A stretch of 64,000 nt of DNA from Anaerolineae bacterium (GCA_019637635.1 JAHBVI010000009.1:1-64000), one strand, 5' to 3'. Counted from the first letter of the stretch, positions 7,485 to 19,657 are shown. A program made the numbers and translations. Notes: generated by a model not told the origin, from the letters alone.

Positions 7485-9614
7485 TTAATGGTTTGTAGTT
7501 GGCGATTTATCGCCATGTAACGCCGCTGAAGCGGCTGCTACAAACGGTGTCTTGTTAATTTTGACGGCGCAGACCTTGTACTCAGGAATTTTGGCGGTGG
7601 GGTCTACGGCGTCAATCGTGAGTAAATTCACGGCCGTTTCCGCATAATGAAAGGTCATAAACACCGTACCTTTGGGGGAACGGCGGGTCACTTTTGCCGC
7701 TGCCAGCACCTCGCCCCGGCGTGAAGCCACAGACACGCAGTCACCGGTAATAATGCCCAGGCAAGCCGCGTCGGCGGGGTTAATCTCCACCTCGGCTTCT
7801 GGGGCGATGGCCTCCAGCCCCGGCGAACGACGCGACATGGTGCCGCCATGCCAATGGAACAGGATGCGCCCGGTAGAAAGGATAAAGGGGTATTCCTCAT
7901 CCGTTTCTTCGGCGGGTGGGCGGTAGGCGACGGGGCAGAAGAGTCCCAAACCGCGCGTGAACTGGCTGGTGTGCAGAATGGGCGTGCCCGGATGCTCCGA
8001 TGTGGGGCAAGGCCATTGCAGTCCACCGGTTTCCAGCCGGGCATGATTCATACCGGCATATTGCGGCGTCAGGGCCGCCATCTCTGTAAAAATTTCTGCC
8101 GGGCCGTCATAATGCCAGTTGTGCCCCAGGCGGTTCGCCAGTTCGGTAATGATTTGCCAATCCTGGCGGGCTGCGCCAGGCGGGTCGAAGGCCGGCCGTA
8201 CCATTTGCACGCGCCGTTCGGTGCTGGTGAAGGCGCCGCCCTTTTCGGCAAAGCTGGCTGCTGGCAGGATCACGTCGGCAAGTTCGGCCGTTTCATTGGG
8301 GAAAATATCTTGCACCACCAGAAAATCTACGGCCCGCAGCGCCTCTTCCACGTGGCTGAGATTGGGATCGGAGAGCATGGGGTTTTCGCCCATGATGTAG
8401 ATGGCGTGGACACGGCCGTCTAGCACCCCTTGCATAATCTCCGTCACCGTCAAGCCGACAGTCGGGCTGAGCGATTCATAGGGCACATCCCAGCCGGCGG
8501 CAAATTTGCGGCGCACCTCTTCGCTGGTGACAGGCTGGTAGCCGGGGTAAACGTTTACCAGGCCACCCATATCACACGCGCCTTGCACGTTGTTTTGGCC
8601 GCGCAGTGGGTTCAACCCCGTGCCGGGTCGGCCAATGTGCCCGGTGAGCAGCGCCAGGTTAGACAGTGCCTTCACGTTATCTGTGCCGCTGGTGTGCTGG
8701 GTAATGCCCATTGCCCAGAAGATGGCGCCATTAGCGGCCTGGGCATACAGTTGGGCGGCAGCCACAATGTCCCGCGCCCGCACGCCGGTGATGACGGCGG
8801 CCCGTTCCGGCGGCCAATCGGCCAGCGCTTCTTTAAGCGCGGCAAACCCTTCGGTGCGTTCAGCAATAAACCGCTCATTGGTCCACCCATGCGCGATGAT
8901 GGCGTGGGCCATGGCGTTGAACAAGGCCACATCGGTGCCCGGCTTGTGGCGCAGGTGCAGATAGGCAAAATCGGCCAGTTCAATGCGGCGCGGGTCAATC
9001 AGGAGCAGCTTAGCCCCGTGTTGGCGCACCGCTTTTTTCATTTGCAGCGCCAGTACTGGATGCGCTTCGGTGGTGTTGGAACCCGTCACCAGCAGCACAT
9101 CTGCCTGCGGAATATCATGGATGGAGTTGGTCATTGCGCCCGAACCCAGTGTGGTGGCCAGACCGGCCACGCTGCTGCTGTGTCAGAGCCGGGCGCAGTG
9201 ATCCACGTTGTTCGTGCCGATCACCGCGCGGGCGAATTTTTGCAGCAGGTAGTTTTCTTCGTTGGTGCATTTGGCCGAGGTCAAAATGGCGATGCTGTCC
9301 GGTCCATATTTTTCGCGGGTCTCCCGCAGCCGGGTGGCAACGGTGTCCAGCGCGTTCTCCCAGGAAGTGGGGTGATGGGTTGACCTGACACCTGACACTT
9401 GATCACCTTTAAGCAACGGCCGTGTCAACCGGTCTGGTGCATGGATGTAGTCGTAGCCAAAGCGGCCCTTAACGCACAGTTTGCCGTTGTTGACGTTGTT
9501 GTCAAAACGGCCGTCAACACGATACACCATCTCGTTTTTGATGTGCAGGTCAATCTGACAACCCACCCCGCAGTAGGGGCAGGTGGTGGGGACGATGCGG
9601 TCGGGTGTGAGCAT
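7485..9614 (-). CDS. fdhF: Selenocysteine formate dehydrogenase (FdhF/FDH-H type)
   Basis: 709 residues when the in-frame TGA at 9183-9185 is read as selenocysteine 144. The start is ATG 9614 after TTGGAGGA. The N-terminus has the [4Fe-4S] motif CPYCGVGC. The active-site context is NNVDHCARL-U-HSSSVAGL, matching E. coli FdhF (Sec140, 715 residues). A SECIS hairpin lies at the expected distance. Molybdopterin-domain blocks follow (MGITQHTSGTDNVKALSNLA, ENPMLSDPNLSHVEEAL). It oxidises formate or reduces CO2 at a Mo/W-bis-MGD site. Residues about 69-78 (DQVSGVRSTH) derive from a family I repeat, and the last 20 or so residues from a family C palindrome. It sits between usp and focA. Needs SelA-D supplied elsewhere. 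Confidence 0.9.
7491..7546. repeat. Family C palindrome forming the fdhF C-terminus
   Basis: Outer arms GTTTGTAG(T/C) and CTACAAAC enclose two small hairpins, GGCGATTTATCGCC and CCGCTGAAGCGG. This is the same architecture as the intergenic copy at 16164-16216. Here it is translated as the last residues of the formate dehydrogenase and supplies its stop region. Confidence 0.7.
9154..9185 (-). promoter_or_regulatory. Bacterial SECIS element with UGA codon
   Basis: Read on the minus strand, the TGA is followed by 12 bases and then a perfect hairpin GTGGCC-GGTCT-GGCCAC. The GGTCT loop starts 18 bases after the UGA, the same loop and spacing as I recall for E. coli fdhF, where SelB binds. This shows the stop is recoded. 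Confidence 0.88.
9381..9402. repeat. Family I repeat unit inside fdhF
   Basis: The minus strand reads AAGTGTCAGGTGTCAGGTCA, the same iterated word as the intergenic copy at 38345-38410. It is in frame and adds about 10 residues between KG and the conserved SWENALD block. Confidence 0.65.
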
Positions 9615-9623
9615 GGTTCCTCC

Positions 9624-9698
9624 AAGTGAACAGTGAGCAGTGAGCAGTGAGCAGTGGTGGCTTATACTACTCACTGCTTACCGCTTACTGCTCACTGA
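9624..9698. repeat. Family A palindrome between usp and fdhF
   Basis: Left arm of iterated GTGAGCAGTGAGCAG words and right arm CTCACTGCTTACCGCTTACT. The right arm overlaps the usp 3' end and encodes its last residues (SEQ) and stop. Confidence 0.8.
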
Positions 9699-10611
9699 AA
9701 TCAGGGCGGCTAATCAACATGGCACAATTGGCGCTGCGCAGCACTTTTTCGGTGATGCTGCCATAACGCCAGCGGGCCAGACCGGTACGGCCGTGTGTGG
9801 ACATGACAATCAAATCTACGTTGTGAGCTTCGGCATAGTTGAGGATGGTGGGGGCGGGTTTGCCAAAACGCACGGCCGTGTCTACCACCAGATCATCACG
9901 CCGATAACGCCGCTGAATGTGTGCCAGATACTCTTCCGCGTTCTGGTAAAGTGACTCCCGGTATCGTTCGCCTAGCCCTGGTTCATTCCGGTTCAGCTCG
10001 ATTACTTCTTGGGGATCAATCTCGTCAGAGGAATCATCCACCCGCAGCAAGGTCACTTCAGCGCCGAGCGCTTGCGCGATGGACAAACCCCCGGGCAGGC
10101 TGGCTTCGGCCAGTGGCGAACCATCCAGCGTAATGAGGACCTGGCGAATGGGCGTCTGGCTGCGGATAACCAGCACAGGGCAGGGGGCATGACGCATCAC
10201 CTTTTCGGCCACACTGCCCAACACCCAGCGGGTGACGCCGGAGTAACCGTGTGTGGACATGACAATGAGATCGGCTTTTTCTTCAACGGCCGTGTCCAAA
10301 ATCCGGCTGGCCGGGTCACCATCTTCCAGGCGGGTATAGCAATTAAAACTGGGTTGTGCCGCCCCAATTTTGTGGTTAAGGCCCACCAGATATTCGCGCG
10401 CGGCAATCTCTTCCTGGCTATAAGCTGTTTGGGGCACGTTGATATTGTGGCCCATCAGGTCTGGCCCTTCGGGAATGAAGACCGTATGGTGTTCCAGCAC
10501 GTGCAGCAGCACCAGTTCACTTTCAAACCGTTCGGCCAGTTGGATGGCCGGAGACAGGGCGTATTCGGCCAGATCAGAACTATCCAGGGGAACTAAAATT
10601 TTCTTGAACAT
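9685..10611 (-). CDS. Universal stress protein with two UspA domains
   Basis: 308 residues from the ATG at 10611 (GAGGAGG five bases upstream). There are two tandem UspA folds. Each begins with a beta-strand (KKILVPLDSSD, RQVLITLDGSP) and ends with the nucleotide-binding loop (STHGYSGVTRWVLGS, then PCPVLVIR; STHGRTGLARWRYGS, then NCAMLISR). Such proteins bind ATP and are commonly induced under anoxia or starvation. It is the first gene of the usp-fdhF-focA run and has the shared dyad promoter, which suggests anaerobic or energy-stress control. The last three codons and stop come from a family A palindrome. Confidence 0.9.
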   Translation of the reverse strand: MFKKILVPLDSSDLAEYALSPAIQLAERFESELVLLHVLEHHTVFIPEGPDLMGHNINVPQTAYSQEEIAAREYLVGLNHKIGAAQPSFNCYTRLEDGDPASRILDTAVEEKADLIVMSTHGYSGVTRWVLGSVAEKVMRHAPCPVLVIRSQTPIRQVLITLDGSPLAEASLPGGLSIAQALGAEVTLLRVDDSSDEIDPQEVIELNRNEPGLGERYRESLYQNAEEYLAHIQRRYRRDDLVVDTAVRFGKPAPTILNYAEAHNVDLIVMSTHGRTGLARWRYGSITEKVLRSANCAMLISRPDFSEQ

Positions 10612-10652
10612 GACTACCTCCTCGGACAAGAAAAAACCTGTCCTCTTAAAGT

Positions 10653-10693
10653 AGTATGCCGAATGGCGCACGCTCCCTGTAGTGACAAAAGGC
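10653..10693 (-). promoter_or_regulatory. Dyad-activated promoter of usp-fdhF-focA
   Basis: On the plus strand CCTGTAGTGACAAAAGG (about 10676-10692) is an imperfect 17-base dyad. On the minus strand its TTGTCA is separated by exactly 24 bases from a -10 like CATACT (10653-10658). The predicted leader is about 35 bases. nifJ and ppdK have the same arrangement. Confidence 0.55.
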
Positions 10694-10700
10694 ACTTGAT

Positions 10701-10718
10701 TCGTGAAAAACATCACGA
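10701..10718. promoter_or_regulatory. CRP/FNR-like inverted repeat upstream of usp
   Basis: TCGTGA-AAAACA-TCACGA is a perfect 6-6-6 inverted repeat with the spacing of CRP-family operators (TGTGA-N6-TCACA). It lies about 20 bases upstream of the usp dyad promoter. Confidence 0.45.
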
Positions 10719-11141
10719 TAGCCGGAAGACTGGCTGAACTCCAACTTCAGTACGATGCGACAATGCCTGCCCGGCTGCAAAATTACGCGGCGATGGCCCG
10801 GCAGAAGTTCGACCTGCCGATTGTGCCCATTGTGATTTACCTTACGCCACCACCTGCCGGGATAGAACTGGCCAGCGCCTACCACAGCGAGTTTATGGGG
10901 CTGGTGACGCATCAGGATTTCAAGGCGATCAAGTTGTGGGAAATCAACGCGGTTGAGGCGCTGGCTATGGATTTACCGGTGGGCATTTTACCCTACGTTC
11001 CCTCGTATTCTGCAACGGCGTTTTGGGCAAACTCCGCCAGAACTACCTGATCATCTGGCAGAATTACCAGCGGCTGTGTTGGAAGAGTTGCCAGACGATG
11101 CGTTGATCGTTGCTGCTTATGGGCGTTTGCCGACCGATTAA
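10703..11141 (+). pseudogene. Remnant of an Rpn/YhgA-type nuclease (PD-(D/E)XK transposase-like)
   Basis: The first frame reads into LPIVPIVIYLTPPP and KAIKLWEINAVEAL, the conserved central blocks of Rpn-family proteins. The reading frame then shifts near 11000 and continues as PPELPDHLAELPAAVLEELP to a stop at 11141. The N-terminal half with the catalytic residues is missing, so the gene is truncated and frameshifted. The apparent GTG start at 10703 falls inside the usp operator palindrome, so it is probably not a real start. Confidence 0.65.
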
Positions 11142-11164
11142 CGGCCGTTGAAAACCGATCTATG

Positions 11165-11219
11165 TAATTGAGTAATTGGGTAATTGATTTGATGCAGCCA
11201 ATTACCCAATTACTCAATC
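11165..11219. repeat. Family F palindrome (iterated AATTGGGTAATTG word)
   Basis: TAATTGAGTAATTGGGTAAT and its complement flank a short loop, between the Rpn remnant and the DHODH-like gene (both converge here). It may serve as a two-way terminator. Related copies are at 25105-25142 and 26090-26119. Confidence 0.75.
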
Positions 11220-11220
11220 A

Positions 11221-12252
11221 TTATCCTGCCAGGCCATAAGCCGTAGCATAACGCAAGAAGGGGGGCGTGAAGGAGCTAAGGACACGCATGTAGTTGGCGC
11301 GTTCAAAGGCAGCCGGTTCAGCGCAGTTGATCTGGCTCATACTGCCCTGCAATTGGGACAGCGATTCATATTCGTGGTCAATCAGCCACGATTCGATGCC
11401 GGAGCGCAGCACCATCAGCCGGGGGATACCGTTAGCCAGCAGTTCGGAGGCCAGCATGGTAATCGCCGCCCCTGCCGCAACCCCTTTGAGTACATCCATA
11501 ACCGTGTGTACGCCGGTGGTCAGGGCCAGGTCGAGGGGGACACGGCCGTATAAAATGGCAATCCAGCGCAAGGGCAGCCGCAGTTCAACGGATGAACTCA
11601 ATTTCAAATTCGGCACCACTTCCAACTCTTCCAGGTCGAGGTCGGGCTGGTAAAAGCGGTTGAACAGCACCAGCCCATTCGCACCCCCATCCGCCAATTG
11701 CTTCGCCATGTGGCTCATGGCGCTGAAATAGGGGCTAAGTTTCATGGTGATGGGGATAGAAACGGCCGACTTCACCACCGACAACGCATCCAGATAAAGC
11801 TGTTCCACGTCCTGGCTGCTCATCTCAACGTCGGTGGGCACGTAATAAATGTTGAGTTCCAATGCATCTGCGCCGGCCTGCTCAATGTCGCGGGCAAACT
11901 GCATCCACCAGCCAGAGGAAACGCCGTTCAAACTGGCGATCACCGGAATATCCAACGCCTCTTTGGCGCGGCGAATATGTTCCAGATACTCTTCCGGCCC
12001 GGTCTGGTATTCGGGGGCATCGGGGAAATAACTGAGCGCCTCGGCATAACTTTCCGTGCCATGCGTCAGGTACTCGTTGAGGGTGTGGCTCTCCAGCCGC
12101 ACCTGCTCTTCAAAGAGCGAATGCAGCACCACCGCCGCCGCGCCCGCATCCTCCATCTGCCGCAAGTTGCCCAGACTGCGCATCAACGGCGACGAAGACG
12201 GCACCAGTGGGTTTTTCAATTTCAATCCCAGGTAGGTTGTTGATAAGTCCAT
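11221..12252 (-). CDS. Dihydroorotate dehydrogenase-like FMN protein next to nifJ
   Basis: 343 residues from the ATG at 12252 (AGGAGAG upstream). A TIM-barrel of the DHODH/PreA type begins with [20 protein letters not shown]. Later come [38 protein letters not shown] and GLVLFNRF, which would form the FMN and substrate pocket. It lacks the Fe-S clusters of PreA. This family often follows pyruvate:ferredoxin oxidoreductase, as here (stop of nifJ about 100 bases upstream, separated by a family A palindrome). The natural substrate is not established, and a pyrimidine biosynthesis role should not be assumed. Confidence 0.8.
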   Translation of the reverse strand: MDLSTTYLGLKLKNPLVPSSSPLMRSLGNLRQMEDAGAAAVVLHSLFEEQVRLESHTLNEYLTHGTESYAEALSYFPDAPEYQTGPEEYLEHIRRAKEALDIPVIASLNGVSSGWWMQFARDIEQAGADALELNIYYVPTDVEMSSQDVEQLYLDALSVVKSAVSIPITMKLSPYFSAMSHMAKQLADGGANGLVLFNRFYQPDLDLEELEVVPNLKLSSSVELRLPLRWIAILYGRVPLDLALTTGVHTVMDVLKGVAAGAAITMLASELLANGIPRLMVLRSGIESWLIDHEYESLSQLQGSMSQINCAEPAAFERANYMRVLSSFTPPFLRYATAYGLAG

Positions 12253-12271
12253 TTTTTCTCTCCTGACTTTG

Positions 12272-12353
12272 GTCAGTGAGCAATGTGCAGTGAACAGCAA
12301 GCAGTAAAAGCCTACTGCTCACTGCCACCTGCTTACTGCTTACTGCTCACTTC

Positions 12354-12360
<7 letters not shown>
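12272..12360. repeat. Family A palindrome between nifJ and the DHODH-like gene
   Basis: Arms of iterated CAGTGAGCA and TGCTTACTGCTCAC words form a long imperfect hairpin. The distal arm overlaps the nifJ stop region. Confidence 0.75.
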
Positions 12361-15908
<3,548 letters not shown>

Positions 15909-15938
15909 GATTCCGTTCTCCTTCAAAAGGTGGCTGGT

Positions 15939-16009
15939 GTAGGGGCGAGGCAGTTGGGTAAAAATTTGTCTTGCCAGACCAACTTGCACCCAACTGCCTC
16001 GCCCCTACG
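15939..16009. repeat. Family E palindrome in the nifJ leader
   Basis: GTAGGGGCGAGGCAGTTGGG and its complement enclose a 30-base middle. It fills almost all of the predicted nifJ 5' leader. Copies are at 58152-58221 and 62462-62527. Confidence 0.8.
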
Positions 16010-16011
16010 AA

Positions 16012-16050
16012 AGTATCGGGCAATCCCCCCTTCACCTGTAGTGACAAATC
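16012..16050 (-). promoter_or_regulatory. Dyad-activated promoter of nifJ
   Basis: CCTGTAGTGACAAA (plus strand, about 16035-16048) is identical to the usp site over 14 bases. On the minus strand TTGTCA is followed after 24 bases by a -10 like GATACT (16012-16017). Confidence 0.55.
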
Positions 16051-16079
16051 GCCAGGATGCAGGGGAAGAATGTCACGAA

Positions 16080-16097
16080 CTATGACGCCTGTCATAG
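16080..16097. promoter_or_regulatory. Inverted repeat CTATGAC-N4-GTCATAG
   Basis: A perfect 7-4-7 inverted repeat 30 bases upstream of the nifJ dyad and about 150 bases upstream of the divergent 16234 gene. It may be an operator for either. Confidence 0.4.
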
Positions 16098-16163
16098 AGA
16101 ATGAATGACGTTACGCGCTGACGGTGTTTGGAGGAGTGGCTTATACTGGCGTTATTGAAGGTG

Positions 16164-16216
16164 TTCGTAGTAGGCACTTTAGTGCCGCTTAATGGCGATA
16201 AATCGCCTACTACGAA
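16164..16216. repeat. Family C palindrome with two internal hairpins
   Basis: Outer arms TTCGTAGTAGGC and GCCTACTACGAA enclose GGCACTTTAGTGCC and GGCGATAAATCGCC. It ends 17 bases before the start of the 16234 gene. Confidence 0.8.
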
Positions 16217-16233
16217 CCAAAGAGAGGCGCGCT

Positions 16234-16563
16234 ATGAAAGTGGTCATTGATCGTGGTTTATGTGACACCAATTTGAGTTACTGCCAGCGTTGTTCGGCAG
16301 CGTTGATCCGGCACCCAGAGGGGTATGATCGGCCATGTATTCTGGATGTGGTGGATGATGGCAGCGAGTTGTTGACGATTGAGATGTATACCGACGGCCG
16401 TAAGTTAGAAGTGCAGCTTTCCGAGGAAGACCAGGAACTGGCGGCCGTGGAAGGTTGGGAGGCACTGGCCGACTTTGACCCCGCCCTCTTCCGCACCGGG
16501 GCCATGGAACGCTGGCACCACATCAGCCGCCTGCCGGCGACGCATGAAGTAAGTGGTGATTAG
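16234..16563 (+). CDS. Cysteine-containing small protein, unknown
   Basis: 109 residues from the ATG at 16234 (AGAGAGGCGCG upstream). The N-terminal MKVVIDRGLCDTNLSYCQRC carries three cysteines in a C-x6-C-x2-C spacing, with a fourth (RPCIL) about 15 residues later. That is enough for a metal or Fe-S site, though it is not a standard ferredoxin motif. The C-terminal half is acidic and has no Cys. It is divergent from nifJ with about 325 bases between, so a link to ferredoxin-dependent metabolism is possible but unproven. Its last residues and stop fall at the start of a family B palindrome. Confidence 0.6.
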   Translation: MKVVIDRGLCDTNLSYCQRCSAALIRHPEGYDRPCILDVVDDGSELLTIEMYTDGRKLEVQLSEEDQELAAVEGWEALADFDPALFRTGAMERWHHISRLPATHEVSGD

Positions 16564-16603
16564 AGATTGGAGATTGGGAGATTGTGACAATCTCTCAATC
16601 TCT
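16559..16603. repeat. Family B palindrome after the 16234 gene
   Basis: GATTAGAGATTGGAGATTGG and the partial complement CAATCTCTCAATCTCTT. The first TAG is the stop codon of the gene. Confidence 0.75.
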
Positions 16604-16670
16604 TGGTGTCTGAAACGGCCGTCACTGTCGCTGGGTGTTGTGTGACGGCCGTCAGGCGAAACTTATACAA

Positions 16671-16709
16671 CAAAAGCCCTCCGGTAATGGAGGGCTTTTG
16701 TTTGTTTTA
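16671..16709. terminator. Two-way rho-independent terminator
   Basis: CAAAAGCCCTCC and GGAGGGCTTTTG form a perfect hairpin with loop GGTAAT, followed by TTTGTTTT on the plus strand and preceded by AACAA on the other. It separates the convergent 16234 gene and ppdK. Confidence 0.85.
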
Positions 16710-16740
16710 GAGGGTCATTCCGATTCCCAATCTCTTAGTC

Positions 16741-19518
16741 TCACTTCTTATCGGCTAACGCCGCGTGCGCGGCGGCCAGCCGGGCAATCGGTACCCGGAA
16801 CGGAGAGCAGGAGACGTAATTGAGACCCAGTTTGTGGCAGATGGCAATGCTGGAGGGGTCGCCGCCATGTTCGCCGCAGATGCCTACTTCCAGATCGGGG
16901 CGGGTGGCACGGCCGTCCGTCACCGCAATCTCCATCAACCGGCCCACACCCTGCGGGTCAATGCTGGCAAACGGATTCTCTTTCAAGATGCCCTTCTGCA
17001 TATACTCCATCAGGAAACCGGCTTCGGCGTCATCACGGGAAATACCAAACGTCGTCTGCGTCAGGTCATTGGTGCCAAAGGAGAAGAACTGGGCAATTTC
17101 GGCAATCTCGCCGGCCGTTAGCGCCGCGCGCGGAATCTCGATCATCGTACCAAACTTGTAGTGAATGGTGATTTCTTGCTCTTCCATCACCTCTTTAGCC
17201 ACCGCTTCCAACGCCGTTTGCTGCACTTGCAGTTCATTCACGTGCGAAGTCAACGGAATCATTACCTCCGGGTGTACATCCACGCCCTCTTTGGCGCATT
17301 TGCAGGCGGCTTCAAAAATAGCCCGCACCTGCATCTTGGTCAGGTCAGGGATGAGGATGCCCAGGCGCACGCCGCGTGTGCCTAACATCGGGTTTTGCTC
17401 TTTCAAAGCCACCACCCGCTCCAGATAATCCTGTTTCACGCGCACTTCGGCCAGCGCCGCGTCAATCTCGCTGAGGGTATGGTAATGCTGCAAGCGCACC
17501 TTCAAGTCAGCCAGGTCTTGCACCAACTCGTCATACGCGGGCAGGAACTCGTGCAAGGGCGGGTCAATCAGGCGGATGATGACCGGCAGGCCGTCCATCG
17601 CCCGGAACAGACCCTCAAAATCGCCGCGCTGCAAGGGCAGCAGTTGTTCCAGGGCGTCTTTGCGATCAACGGCATGTTTGGCCATGATCATCTTTTGCAC
17701 GATGGGCAGCCGTTCGGTTTCAAAGAACATATGCTCCGTGCGGCAGAGGCCAATGCCCTGTGCGCCATATTCGCGGGCGCGTTCGGCGTCACGTGGGTAG
17801 TCGGCGTTGGCCCACACACCCAATTTGCGAATCTCATCAGCCCAACCGAGGACTTTCAGCAGATACGGATTGTTGATGTCCGGCACGACGGTGGGCAACT
17901 GCCCCTGGAAAACCTGACCGGTCGCGCCGTCCAACGAAATCCAATCCCCTTCTTCAACCAGCACATCTTCGTTAATAGTCATGCGCCGGCCGACGAGATC
18001 AATTTCCAGTTCGCTGACGCCGACGACGGCCGGTTTGCCGAACTGGCGGGCCACGAGAGCGGCGTGGCTGGTGCGCCCACCCCGGCTGGTGAGAATGCCC
18101 TGAGCGGCCAACATGCCGTGTACGTCATCCGGTTTCGTTTCTGGGCGGACCATGATCACTTTTTTGCCCTCTTCTTTAGCCCAACGTTCGGCGGTGTCGG
18201 CGTCAAAAGCAACGATACCCACAGCCGCACCGGGGGAAACGTTCAGGCCGGTAGCGATGGGTTTGTGTTCGCGCACGGCCGTAGCATCCAACTGTGGATG
18301 CAAGAAAAAGTCCACCTGCTCCGGCTTCACGCGCTTCACCGCTTCTGGTTTGGTGATAAGGCCTTCGTCCACCATGTCGCTGGCGATGCGGACTTCGGCC
18401 TGCGCCGTGCGTTTGCCATCGCGGGTTTGCAGCAGCCATAACTTGCCCTCTTCAATGGTGAACTCCATGTCTTGCATGTTGCGGTAATGCTTTTCCAATT
18501 TGTGGGCGATCTCGGCAAATTCGGCGTAGAGAGCGGGCATCTCTGCTTTCAAATCGGACAGAGGTTGGGTAATGCGAATACCGGCGACCACGTCTTCGCC
18601 CTGGGCGTTGATGAGGAAGTCGCCTTCCAGTTCCGGTTCGCCGGTGGAGGCGTTGCGGGACATGGCCACGCCGGTGGCGGAGTTGTTGCCCATGTTGCCA
18701 AAGACCATCGTTTGAATGTTCACGGCCGTGCCCAGATTATGGGCGATCTTGGCCGCGTTGCGATAATCAACGGCGCGTTTGCCATTCCAGCTTTTGAACA
18801 CCGCTTCCGTAGCCAGTTTCAACTGTTCGTAAGGGTCGGCGGGGAAATCTTTGTTGGTGAAGGTGCGGTAAATCTCTTTGAATTTGCGTGTCACCACCTG
18901 CCAGTCGGCAGCCGTCAGGTCAGAATCATTATCCACACCCGCGTTTTTGCGCCGCCGGGTGATGACGGCTTCAAATACCTCGTCCGGTACGCCCATAACC
19001 ACGCTGCCGAACATCTGCACCAGACGGCGGTAGAGGTCATAAACAAAACGGGCATCGTTGGTCAGTTTCACCATGCCTTCCACCACTTCATCGTTCAGGC
19101 CGATGTTGAGGATGGTGTCCATCATGCCAGGCATGGAGAATTTGGCTCCGGAGCGGCAGGAGACGAGCAGTGGATTCTTGGGATCGCCAAAGCGTTTGCC
19201 CGTTTCCTCTTCAATGGCGCGCACGGCATCCAGTTCTTGTTCCCACATCCCTTCGGGGAATCGTTCACCGGCTTCCAGATAAGCGTTACACGCTTCGGTG
19301 GTGACGGTGAAGCCGGGAGGCACGGGAATGCCCAGGCGGGTCATGTCGGCCAGGTTGGCCCCCTTGCCGCCGAGCAAGGCGCGCACGCCGTCCCATGTGC
19401 CGCCGACGTAGCTTTCGGCCTCTTTCACTTCATTAAACAGATAGACGAATTTCACATCTTTTGGCCTATGGCCATTGTGTTGTCTGGTCATTTCTGGGGT
19501 TGGTACTAAAACGGTCAT
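16741..19518 (-). CDS. ppdK: Pyruvate, phosphate dikinase
   Basis: 925 residues. The N-terminal ATP-grasp domain includes GGKGANLADM and VPPGFTVTTEACNAYL, with the nucleotide-site block SCRSGAKFSMPGMMDTILN. The swivelling phosphohistidine domain has GGRTSHAALVARQFGKPAVV, with the catalytic His after TS. The C-terminal PEP/pyruvate barrel has GICGEHGGDP and the catalytic Cys in NYVSCSPFRVP. It interconverts pyruvate, ATP and Pi with PEP, AMP and PPi, giving a reversible gate next to the pyruvate oxidoreductase. It carries a dyad promoter like usp and nifJ. The start at 19518 (AGGGAG upstream) gives an N-terminus about 10 residues longer than a start at MTRQHNG. Confidence 0.95.
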   Translation of the reverse strand: MTVLVPTPEMTRQHNGHRPKDVKFVYLFNEVKEAESYVGGTWDGVRALLGGKGANLADMTRLGIPVPPGFTVTTEACNAYLEAGERFPEGMWEQELDAVRAIEEETGKRFGDPKNPLLVSCRSGAKFSMPGMMDTILNIGLNDEVVEGMVKLTNDARFVYDLYRRLVQMFGSVVMGVPDEVFEAVITRRRKNAGVDNDSDLTAADWQVVTRKFKEIYRTFTNKDFPADPYEQLKLATEAVFKSWNGKRAVDYRNAAKIAHNLGTAVNIQTMVFGNMGNNSATGVAMSRNASTGEPELEGDFLINAQGEDVVAGIRITQPLSDLKAEMPALYAEFAEIAHKLEKHYRNMQDMEFTIEEGKLWLLQTRDGKRTAQAEVRIASDMVDEGLITKPEAVKRVKPEQVDFFLHPQLDATAVREHKPIATGLNVSPGAAVGIVAFDADTAERWAKEEGKKVIMVRPETKPDDVHGMLAAQGILTSRGGRTSHAALVARQFGKPAVVGVSELEIDLVGRRMTINEDVLVEEGDWISLDGATGQVFQGQLPTVVPDINNPYLLKVLGWADEIRKLGVWANADYPRDAERAREYGAQGIGLCRTEHMFFETERLPIVQKMIMAKHAVDRKDALEQLLPLQRGDFEGLFRAMDGLPVIIRLIDPPLHEFLPAYDELVQDLADLKVRLQHYHTLSEIDAALAEVRVKQDYLERVVALKEQNPMLGTRGVRLGILIPDLTKMQVRAIFEAACKCAKEGVDVHPEVMIPLTSHVNELQVQQTALEAVAKEVMEEQEITIHYKFGTMIEIPRAALTAGEIAEIAQFFSFGTNDLTQTTFGISRDDAEAGFLMEYMQKGILKENPFASIDPQGVGRLMEIAVTDGRATRPDLEVGICGEHGGDPSSIAICHKLGLNYVSCSPFRVPIARLAAAHAALADKK

Positions 19519-19556
19519 TATTCAAATTCTCCCTAAATTAATCTCCAGGTAGGCAC

Positions 19557-19619
19557 AGTGCCAGACACAGGGTGGTCGTTGACTGCCGGAACGAGGCATG
19601 GTTCCTGTGCCTGGCACTG
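19557..19619. repeat. Family D palindrome in the ppdK leader
   Basis: GTGCCAGACACAGG and CCTGTGCCTGGCAC enclose a 33-base middle. Other copies are at 21581-21643 and 61661-61722. Confidence 0.8.
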
Positions 19620-19657
19620 CTTATCTGGATGCTTTTAAACTCTGTTTTACCGTGTAG

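Noticed and set aside
7485-9674. Formate dehydrogenase as two genes or a broken gene
   Set aside because: The interrupting TGA is at the selenocysteine position and is followed by a SECIS hairpin, so it is one intact selenoprotein gene.
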